Origin: Actinoplanes oryzae | GTDB lineage: Bacteria; Actinomycetota; Actinomycetes; Mycobacteriales; Micromonosporaceae | Length of the DNA: 64,000 bases | Assembly: GCF_030757795.1 (NCBI RefSeq) | Contig: NZ_JAUQWH010000015.1 | Coordinates: 28,340-92,339, forward strand | Direction of reading: 5' to 3' | Shown here: positions 58,365 through 64,000 of the stretch, in pieces | Position numbering within the stretch: the stretch's first letter is position 1 | Layout: every line of letters starts with the position of its first letter | Position numbers and translations under genes: made by a program | Notes under the pieces: model-generated | The model's database searches: none | Seen by the model: only the letters and a program-made list of their open reading frames with translations | What the model was told of the DNA's origin: nothing

Positions 58365-58552
58365 CGCCTGGCATGCGTGGCGCCTGGCATGCGTGGCGCC
58401 TGGCATGCGTGGCGCCTGGCATGCGCGGTGCTTGGCGTGCGTGGCGCTTGGCGTGCGTGGCGCTTGGCGTGCGGTGCTTGGCGTGCGTGGCGCTTGGCGT
58501 GCGTGGCTTGGCGTGCGTGGCGCCTGGCTTGCGTGGCGCCTGGCTTGCGTGG
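58365..58552 (+). repeat. Twelve-copy 16-bp minisatellite
   Basis: Twelve consecutive units of the type cgcctggcatgcgtgg or cgcttggcgtgcgtgg; units 7 and 10 are two bases short. The first four, the middle six and last two form three sequence subtypes, showing internal homogenisation. It lies between the GntR gene and the convergent RsbW-like gene and has no evident coding role. Confidence 0.9.
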
Positions 58553-58595
58553 CCCGAGCGCTGTGCGGCTTGACTTCGCCCGGTGTTTCGGGCGG

Positions 58596-59018
58596 TCAGA
58601 GCTCGGTGCGGCGGGTGAGGAGGCGGATCGTGGCGTGGCGGCCGTCCGCCTCGGCCTCGGCGGAGGTCGTGAGCGCCGTCAGCACCTTCCACGCGAACGA
58701 CGACTCCGACGGCAGCCGCGCGCCGCGCACGATCGAGACCGTGACCTCGACGGTCAGGGCGTCCTCGGTCACGGCGAAGCGGCACTCCAGCTCGGCGTCG
58801 CGCGTGGCGATCGCCAGGAGCATGGCGCAGGCCTCGTCGACCGCGATGCGCAGGTCCTCGATCTCGTCCAGCGCGAAGTGCAGGCGCGCCGCCAGGCCGG
58901 CCGTGGCCGTGCGGAGCACGCCCAGATAGCCGCCGTCCGCGGGCACCGTGAGCAGGACGACATCGTCGCCGAACGCTGGTTCCGATTGCGTTGTCTGCAG
59001 CTGAGTCACCGGCCCCAT
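58596..59018 (-). CDS. RsbW/UsfX-type anti-sigma factor, without adjacent sigma gene
   Basis: 140 residues. The HATPase-like domain has DLRIAVDEACAMLLAIATRD in place of the usual Glu-x-x-x-N, and a C-terminal SFAWKVLTALTTSAEAEADG resembling the end of SigF-type anti-sigma factors (VLTALTTSVE-like). ATP-lid G boxes are weak, as in UsfX-like proteins. In other actinobacteria the cognate SigF gene directly follows; here the downstream side holds only the 16-bp repeat and the GntR gene on the other strand. It is thus an orphan or acts on a sigma factor elsewhere. Confidence 0.78.
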   Translation of the reverse strand: MGPVTQLQTTQSEPAFGDDVVLLTVPADGGYLGVLRTATAGLAARLHFALDEIEDLRIAVDEACAMLLAIATRDAELECRFAVTEDALTVEVTVSIVRGARLPSESSFAWKVLTALTTSAEAEADGRHATIRLLTRRTEL

Positions 59019-59223
59019 CCTCCCGATGGTCGTGACTTTAGCGCCTCACGGGGGTGGTGCGCCCGCCGAGGCGCCGGGGACCGGATCCGGTCAGCCGATC
59101 GGGCCGCCCGTTCCGTCGTGCACCGGCACCGCTTCGCCGCCGGCGCCGCCCCCGCCCGGCCGCTGCCACGAGGGCGAACAGGGCGCGCGCACGGCGGCCG
59201 GGTAAGGGGTGATGCCGGGTAAA

Positions 59224-59264
59224 CGCGACGGCCGGCACGTCACAGGGACGCGCCGGCCGTCGCG
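59224..59264. terminator. Hairpin terminator downstream of sodN
   Basis: A 13-bp perfect stem, 59224-59236 with 59252-59264, 15-nt loop. It lies 10 bp past the sodN stop on the minus strand. Confidence 0.7.
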
Positions 59265-59274
59265 ACAGCGAGGC

Positions 59275-59679
59275 TCAGGCCTGCTTGGTCTCCCAGAAGA
59301 TCTTCGAGATCTCCTCGATCTTCGCGAGCAGCTGGTCGCCCACGGCCGGGTCCATCGAGCCCTTGGCGCCGGAGGCGCCCGCGAGCTTGGTGGCCTCGTT
59401 GAACAGCTGGTTGAGCTGCGGGTACTTCTCGAAGTGCGGAGCCTTGAAGTAGTCGGTCCAGAGCACCCACAGGTGGTGCTTGACCAGCTCGGCGCGCTGC
59501 TCCTTGATGAGGATGGCGCGGGTGCGGAACTCGGGGTCGGTGTTCGCCTGGTACTTCTCGGCGATGGCCTTCACCGACTCCGCCTCGATGCGAGCCTGCG
59601 CCGGGTCGTAGACCCCGCACGGCAGGTCGCAGTGCGCGCTGACCACAGTGCGCGGCGTGAAGATACGCGGAAGTCGCAT
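59275..59679 (-). CDS. sodN: Nickel superoxide dismutase precursor
   Basis: 134 residues from the ATG at 59679. Propeptide of 15 residues (MRLPRIFTPRTVVSA) then the nickel hook HCDLPCGVYDPAQARIEAES, in which His1, Cys2 and Cys6 of the mature enzyme ligate Ni. The four-helix mature part (about 119 residues) has the family features LVKHHLWVLWTDYFK and HFEKYPQLNQLFNEATKLAG. It disproportionates superoxide in the cytoplasm. The divergent sodX protease gene removes the propeptide. Confidence 0.95.
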   Translation of the reverse strand: MRLPRIFTPRTVVSAHCDLPCGVYDPAQARIEAESVKAIAEKYQANTDPEFRTRAILIKEQRAELVKHHLWVLWTDYFKAPHFEKYPQLNQLFNEATKLAGASGAKGSMDPAVGDQLLAKIEEISKIFWETKQA

Positions 59680-59763
59680 CAGGACCCCTCCATACGTTTG
59701 CGATGATCCGACGCTGAGACTACCCCTTACACGGATACGCACACGCGAGCCGGGATTGATGCC

Positions 59764-60072
59764 ATGAGGTTGCAACTACCGTTCTTCCCCGTGCTGGTGC
59801 ACGGGCCGTCCATGGCGCCCACGTTGCGTTCCGGGGATGCGCTGCTGGTGTGGCGTACGGGAAAGGCCGGCGCGAGGGACCTCGTGGTCGCCCGCTTCCG
59901 GTCGCGGCCGGACCTGCTCGTCGTGAAACGGGCGGTCCGCCCCGAGGACGGCGGCTGGTGGATCGAGGGCGACAACGAGTTCGTGACGGACGACTCACGG
60001 GCGTACGGGGTCGCCGACGTCCTCGGCCGGGTGGCGTTTCGTTACTGGCCCCGCCCGGGGCGGGTGGGCTAA
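59764..60072 (+). CDS. sodX: Nickel-SOD maturation protease
   Basis: 102 residues, a compact S24/S26 signal-peptidase-like protease with the Ser-Lys dyad: Ser16 in VHGPSMAPTLRSGD and Lys55 in DLLVVKRAV. It cleaves the SodN propeptide to expose the N-terminal His that coordinates nickel. It is divergent from sodN with 84 bp between, the usual pairing. Confidence 0.93.
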   Translation: MRLQLPFFPVLVHGPSMAPTLRSGDALLVWRTGKAGARDLVVARFRSRPDLLVVKRAVRPEDGGWWIEGDNEFVTDDSRAYGVADVLGRVAFRYWPRPGRVG

Positions 60073-60253
60073 CGTCCTGGGAAGCCGCAGCACACCGAAG
60101 TCTTGCGGTCCGACATCCGGGTGACCCCCGCATCGCACGCCGTCCCGCGCAGACTCGCGCCCCCGGGCCGGCTGGCACCCCGACATCGAGGACGGTCCCG
60201 CCGCGGTCCGACGCCGGTCGAGGCAGGCCCTGTGACCAGTCCTCACCCGATGC

Positions 60254-61498
60254 GTGTCTGGAGTCACCGTGTCCTTCTTCAGCTTCGAGCTCGATCCCGC
60301 CCTGGCCGCCGATCCCGTCTTCGAGCGACACCAGCGCGGCAAGATGGCCGTCGCCGCGACCGTCCCGCTGACGAGCCGGGACGACCTCTCCCTGGCGTAC
60401 ACCCCGGGGGTGGCCCGGGTCTGCACGGCGATCGCCGAGGACCCGTCGCTCTACCGGGACTACACGTGGACGGGCAACGCGGTGGCAGTCGTCACCGACG
60501 GCTCCGCCGTGCTGGGTCTCGGCAACATCGGCCCGCAGGCCGCGATGCCCGTCATGGAGGGCAAGGCCGTGCTGTTCAAGCAGTTCGGCGGGGTCGACGC
60601 CGTGCCGGTGTGCCTCGACACCCAGGACGTCGACGCCATCGTCGAGGTGGTCCGCGCCATGGCGCCCTCCTTCGGCGGCATCAACCTGGAGGACATCAGC
60701 GCGCCCCGGTGCTTCGAGATCGAGCGCCGCCTCGACGACCTGCTGGACATCCCGGTCTTCCACGACGACCAGCACGGCACGGCCGTCGTGGTGCTCGCCG
60801 CCCTGCACAACGCCGTGGCCCTGCTCGGCCGGCGCCTCGCCGACCTCCGCGTGGTGATCAGCGGCGCGGGGGCCGCGGGAGTCGCCATCACGGACATGCT
60901 CATGGCGGCGGGCGTGCCGGGGGCGAACATGATCATCTGTGACTCGCGCGGCATCATCCACGCCGACCGGCCCGGGCTCGGTCCGGTGAAGGAGGGGCTG
61001 GCGGCGCGGACGAACTACTCCGGGCGTACGGGCGGGATCCAGGAAGCCCTCATCGGCGCCGACGTCTTCATCGGGGTCTCGGGCGGATCGGTCCCGGAGA
61101 GCGCGCTCGCCGGCATGGCGCCGGAGTCGATCATCTTCGCGCTGGCCAACCCGACGCCCGAGGTCCCGCCGGCGCTGGCCCACAAGTACGCGGCCGTCGT
61201 GGCCACCGGCCGCAGCGACTTCCCCAACCAGATCAACAACGTCCTGGCGTTCCCGGGCATCTTCCGTGGCGCCCTCGACGTGCGGGCCCGCCGGGTCACC
61301 CAGCGCATGAAGGTCGCCGCCGCCGAGGCGATCGCCGAGATCGTGTCGGACGAGCTGCGCCCCGACCTCATCGTGCCGTCCGCCCTCGACCCGCGCGTGG
61401 CCCCCGCGGTGGCCGCAGCCGTGGCCCGCGCGGCCGAGCGTGACGAGGTGGCCCGCCTGCGCCCGGTCTCCCCGGCGCCGGCCGGTCTGCCTGTCTGA
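60254..61498 (+). CDS. NAD(P)-dependent malic enzyme
   Basis: 414 residues from a GTG; GTG at 60269 is an alternative start. The malic N-terminal domain has SLAYTPGVARVCTAI, VTDGSAVLGLGNIGP and the metal-binding HDDQHGTAVVVLAALHN; the NAD-binding domain has LRVVISGAGAAGVAITDML. It decarboxylates malate to pyruvate with NAD or NADP. It is monocistronic with 181 bp upstream, in which I found no recognised riboswitch. Confidence 0.93.
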   Translation: MSGVTVSFFSFELDPALAADPVFERHQRGKMAVAATVPLTSRDDLSLAYTPGVARVCTAIAEDPSLYRDYTWTGNAVAVVTDGSAVLGLGNIGPQAAMPVMEGKAVLFKQFGGVDAVPVCLDTQDVDAIVEVVRAMAPSFGGINLEDISAPRCFEIERRLDDLLDIPVFHDDQHGTAVVVLAALHNAVALLGRRLADLRVVISGAGAAGVAITDMLMAAGVPGANMIICDSRGIIHADRPGLGPVKEGLAARTNYSGRTGGIQEALIGADVFIGVSGGSVPESALAGMAPESIIFALANPTPEVPPALAHKYAAVVATGRSDFPNQINNVLAFPGIFRGALDVRARRVTQRMKVAAAEAIAEIVSDELRPDLIVPSALDPRVAPAVAAAVARAAERDEVARLRPVSPAPAGLPV

Positions 61499-61501
61499 CG
61501 G

Positions 61502-61597
61502 TTGTCCACAGGCTCGGCCTTCCCGGCGCCGGCCGGCTTTGTCCACAGGCTCGGCCTTCCGGCGCCGACCCGTCCGGCTGGCCGACGGTTGTCCACA
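61502..61597 (+). repeat. Three perfect actinobacterial DnaA boxes (TTGTCCACA)
   Basis: ttgtccaca is found at 61502-61510, 61539-61547 and 61589-61597, all in the same orientation, each followed by ggctcg. Surrounding cggccttccggcgcc-type sequence also repeats. TTGTCCACA is the preferred DnaA box of Streptomyces and mycobacteria. Three exact copies in 96 bp lie between malic enzyme and a dehydrogenase gene, with no replication gene nearby. Confidence 0.75.
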
Positions 61598-61649
61598 GGC
61601 TCGTGGCGACGGGTGGCGTGCGTCCCCGGGGGTGACTAGCGTTCCGGGC

Positions 61650-62600
61650 ATGCGCGCCGCCTATGCCAGTGCCATCAAGCCGGACGAGCCGCTGGCCGCT
61701 CTCGCGGTCGGCGACCTCCCCGAGCCGTCGCCCCCGGCGGGCTGGGTCACCGTGGACGTGCGGGCGAGCTCGCTCAATCACCACGAGCTCTGGTCCCTGC
61801 GCGGCGTCGGCCTGCCCGCCGACCGGCTCCCGATGATCCTCGGCTGCGACGCCGCGGGCGTCGACCCGGCGGGCAACGAGGTCGTGGTGCACGCGGTGAT
61901 CGACGACCCGGGCGACCCGCGCGGCTTCTCCCTGCTCTCCGAGCGCTGGCCCGGCACCCTCGCCGACCGCGTGGCCGTCCCGGCGGGCAACCTCGTCCCC
62001 AAGCCGGCCGGCATCTCCTTCCTCGAGGCGGCCTGCTTCCCGACGGCCTGGCTCACCGCCTGGCACATGCTCACCACCCGGGGCCGCGCCGACCAGGCCG
62101 AGGCCGTCCTGGTGCAGGGCGCGGGCGGCGGCGTCGCCACGGCCGCCGTGGTCCTGGCGGCGGCGCTCGGCAAGCGGGTCTACGCGACCAGTCGTGACGC
62201 CGCCAAGCGGGACCGCATCGCCGCCCTCGGCGCCACCGCCGTCGAGCCGGGCGCCCGCCTCCCCGAGCGGGTCGGCGTCGTCATCGAGTCCGTCGGCGCG
62301 CCCACCTTCGAGCACTCCCTCAAGTGCGCCGCCCCCGAGGCCCGCATCGTCGTCTGCGGCGCCACGGGCGGCCCCTTCCCCAAGATCGACCTTCGCCGCG
62401 TCTTCATGATGCGGCTGCAGATCCTGGGCAGCACCATGGGCACGGCCGCCGAGCTCGCCGACCTCCTCACCTTCTGCGCGGCCAAGGGCATCCACCCGGT
62501 GATCGACTCGACATACGGCTTCTCCGCGGTGGGCGAGGCATTCGCCCGCCTCCACTCCGGCAAGGCCTTCGGCAAGATCACTGTCGACCACCTGCACTGA
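61650..62600 (+). CDS. Quinone-oxidoreductase-like MDR-family protein
   Basis: 316 residues from the ATG at 61650. The GroES-like N-domain (VRASSLNHHELWSLRGVGLP; MILGCDAAGVDPAGNEVVVH) and the Rossmann domain with AEAVLVQGAGGGVATAAVVL identify a medium-chain dehydrogenase/reductase. The Cys ligands of the structural zinc of true alcohol dehydrogenases are not evident, which suits the quinone oxidoreductase branch. It probably reduces a quinone or enone with NADPH. The last codons lie in the first unit of a 41-bp tandem repeat. Confidence 0.87.
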   Translation: MRAAYASAIKPDEPLAALAVGDLPEPSPPAGWVTVDVRASSLNHHELWSLRGVGLPADRLPMILGCDAAGVDPAGNEVVVHAVIDDPGDPRGFSLLSERWPGTLADRVAVPAGNLVPKPAGISFLEAACFPTAWLTAWHMLTTRGRADQAEAVLVQGAGGGVATAAVVLAAALGKRVYATSRDAAKRDRIAALGATAVEPGARLPERVGVVIESVGAPTFEHSLKCAAPEARIVVCGATGGPFPKIDLRRVFMMRLQILGSTMGTAAELADLLTFCAAKGIHPVIDSTYGFSAVGEAFARLHSGKAFGKITVDHLH

Positions 62601-62815
62601 CCGAGGCGTTCGGCAGGCTCGCTGTCGACCATGTGCGCTGATCGGGGCGTTCGGCGGGTGGCTGTCGACCATGTGCGCTGATCGGGGCGTTGGCGGGGGT
62701 GGCTGTCGGCCGGCTGCGCTGATCGAGGCGTTCACAGGGGTGGCCGTTGACCATCTGCGTTGAGCGGGGCGTTCGGAGTGCGGCCGTCGGGCACTTGGCT
62801 TGACCGAGGAGAGGC
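62581..62815 (+). repeat. Six degenerate ~41-bp tandem units beginning inside the MDR gene end
   Basis: The landmark ctgtcgacca recurs at 62581, 62622, 62662, then as variants at 62703, 62744 and 62784: periods 41, 40, 41, 41 and 40. The first unit includes the stop codon and last residues of the MDR gene; downstream copies carry tgatcggggcgttcgg-type sequence. They become more degenerate with distance. Confidence 0.85.
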
Positions 62816-62820
62816 GGGCT

Positions 62821-63396
62821 TCAGGAGGTGGCCGGGCGTGGGGCCGGGGCCTGGCGCATTCCGGGGGCGGGGAGGCGCGGGCTCAGGAGGGCGGCGCGGA
62901 GGCGGGCGACGTCCCAGGCGTCCTTGTCGCGGCGGGGCGCGCCCGGCACCCAGACGGGCATCATCTCCTTGATCTCGATCTGCGCCCGGGGCCCCACGAT
63001 GCGGCAGGTGACGTCGCCGAGCCGGCAGGGTTGCCAGGTGAGCAGGTCGGTGGGCCAGCGCGCGCCGGCGTGGGGTCCGCCCGCCACGGTCGGGCACCCG
63101 TCGGTGTCGCGGCCGAGGAGCGCGAAGCTGACCTCGATGCCGTCGGCGGTCACCAGGTCGCGCTGCTGCTCGGGCGGCGGGCCGGGATCGTCGCGGTAGC
63201 CGTGTTCGTGCAGCGCCGCCACCAGCCGGTCGGCGTCGGACGCCGCACAGAAGAAGTCGATGTCGAGGTGGGGGCGGGTGACCTCGCCGAGGAAGAAGTC
63301 CATGGCCCAGCCGCCGCGCAGCCACACGTCGACCCCGGTGGCGTCGGCCAGGCGCACGATCTCGGCGATGACGTCGAGCTGCCGGCGGGAGTCCAC
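62821..63396 (-). CDS. Nucleotidyltransferase-fold protein (ANT(2'')/Lnu-like)
   Basis: 191 residues from a GTG at 63396. The segment VWLRGGWAMDFFLGEVTRPH then LDIDFF matches the GGWA-x(n)-RPHxDxD core of lincosamide/aminoglycoside-type nucleotidyltransferases, with Asp-x-Asp as metal ligand. C-terminal IVGPRAQIEIKEMMPVWVPG and RDKDAWDVARLRAAL are typical of this group. Chromosomal members may modify small molecules; no resistance can be asserted from sequence. Confidence 0.78.
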   Translation of the reverse strand: MDSRRQLDVIAEIVRLADATGVDVWLRGGWAMDFFLGEVTRPHLDIDFFCAASDADRLVAALHEHGYRDDPGPPPEQQRDLVTADGIEVSFALLGRDTDGCPTVAGGPHAGARWPTDLLTWQPCRLGDVTCRIVGPRAQIEIKEMMPVWVPGAPRRDKDAWDVARLRAALLSPRLPAPGMRQAPAPRPATS

Positions 63397-63553
63397 TCCG
63401 ACAGGGTAGGGCGCTCCCGCGGACACGAAGGGGTGAACAAGCCGCCGCTGGTCCTCCCTCGCCCGGGTGTCAGGTGCCCACTCGGGTGTTGCGCCTGGTA
63501 GAGGCGCGGTAGCTGGTGTCGGGCGGGTGCGGGGCTTCGCTATGGTCGTGCGC

Positions 63554-63724
63554 ATGTCTGACAACAGCGTCGATCCGAGTGGCAACACCGAGGCCTTCCG
63601 GGCCTTCACGCACAGTGCCCCACCCGAGGAACCCGCTGCCGCCTCCAAGACCCCGCTGATCATCGGCGTCGCGGTCGTGGCGGTCGTCCTCGTCGCGGTG
63701 CTCGCCTGGCTCGTCCTGAGCTGA
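63554..63724 (+). CDS. Small tail-anchored membrane peptide
   Basis: 56 residues from the ATG at 63554. A polar N-terminal 34 residues (MSDNSVDPSGNTEAFRAFTH) precede a single hydrophobic helix that ends one residue before the stop (LIIGVAVVAVVLVAVLAWLV). I recognise no family. It is a single-gene unit. Confidence 0.6.
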   Translation: MSDNSVDPSGNTEAFRAFTHSAPPEEPAAASKTPLIIGVAVVAVVLVAVLAWLVLS

Positions 63725-64000
63725 CCCGAGGCTGAGCCACCCGGCTGCCAATCCGACCGGCCGCCCCGCACCCCACCAGGCCGCGGGGCGGTCGCCGTTC
63801 CACCAGCACACCCGACCATCGCACAACCAGCCCGCCCGCGTGCAGCGCAGGAGCCGGCCCGCCCGGCAGCGCGGAGCCGGCCCGCCCGCGTGCAGCGCAG
63901 GAGCCGGCCCGCCCGGCAGCGCGGAGTCGCCCGCGAAGCGACGTGATCAAGCCCGGATCGGGGACCACCCGACCAAGCCCGCCCCGTAGCTCAGCTCCGC
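63725..64000. other. Non-coding end region with a possible tRNA start at the edge
   Basis: No gene is supported in the final 276 bp. It contains an exact duplication (63831-63926). The last bases (cgccccgtagctcag, from about 63980) resemble the acceptor and D-arm start of a tRNA, but the window stops before the anticodon, so I make no tRNA call. Confidence 0.4.
63831..63926 (+). repeat. Exact 46-bp direct duplication, period 50
   Basis: 63831-63876 is identical to 63881-63926 (cccgcccgcgtgcagcgcag ... gcggag). Within each unit ccggcccgcccgg-type sequence also recurs. It is non-coding and likely the product of recent slippage or duplication. Confidence 0.9.

Noticed and set aside
60073..60253. 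Riboswitch in the 5' region of malic enzyme
   Set aside because: The GC-rich sequence did not match any riboswitch consensus I can recall; no switch is claimed.
63980..64000. Possible tRNA start at the right edge
   Set aside because: cgccccgtagctcag looks like an acceptor and D arm, but the window ends before the anticodon and T arm, so it cannot be confirmed.

Overview
The window is high-GC DNA from an actinobacterium. A Micromonosporaceae member close to Actinoplanes is the best guess, inferred from gene content: WhiB regulators, an F420-type oxidoreductase, a SigR/RsrA pair, nickel SOD, PdtaS and MacRS. Genes are dense on both strands, with many GTG starts and overlapping stop/start codons.

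Left part (1-34.5 kb) is accessory and environmental. It opens with a truncated HTH protein carrying helical repeats, then an F420-type oxidoreductase/LysR pair, an MMPL exporter, a TerC protein, a ricin-domain membrane protein, a pentapeptide-repeat protein and a secreted lamin-tail protein. Initiator tRNA-Met (10163-10236) is followed by a decayed AbiEii-type toxin gene between near-identical repeats. Next come three more divergent regulator/oxidoreductase modules (XRE with a Gfo/Idh protein, TetR with an aldo/keto reductase, HxlR with an SDR), each with a palindrome between the genes. The rest holds a secreted amidase, a DUF1501/DUF1800 pair, 4-alpha-glucanotransferase, and a polysaccharide cluster: GH46 chitosanase, GH16 glucanase and a GH16-like protein that has lost its catalytic motif. 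RsbW-type kinases and the MacS/MacR two-component system follow.

Middle part (35.5-57.5 kb) is a conserved actinobacterial core matching, from memory, the Mycobacterium tuberculosis Rv3217c-Rv3228 neighbourhood: rsgA, aroA, an SRAP protein, sigR/sigH, rsrA/rshA, the biotinyl protein TB7.3, pdtaS, whiB1, a diacylglycerol-kinase-like gene and a four-helix membrane protein. A SigR-type autoregulatory promoter precedes sigR, and two CRP-type palindromes lie upstream of whiB1. Inserted here are a TPR protein, a SIS-domain isomerase, a PfkB kinase, two tandem GT-C glycosyltransferases and a sulfur-assimilation operon (leader peptide, sulfite reductase, zinc ribbon, APS reductase, sirohydrochlorin chelatase). 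A 24-residue ribosomal protein gene (bL37) sits beside rsrA.

Right part (57.6-64 kb) has a GntR regulator, an RsbW-like protein, divergent sodN/sodX, malic enzyme, a quinone-oxidoreductase-like protein, a nucleotidyltransferase and a tail-anchored peptide. It is rich in short tandem repeats (16-, 41- and 50-bp units) and has three perfect actinobacterial DnaA boxes within 96 bp.

I saw no CRISPR array, prophage, transposase or biosynthetic gene cluster. The least ordinary items are the DnaA-box cluster, the repeat-flanked AbiEii remnant, the catalytically dead GH16 paralogue, the CTG start implied for rsgA, and the HTH/helical-repeat protein at the left edge.
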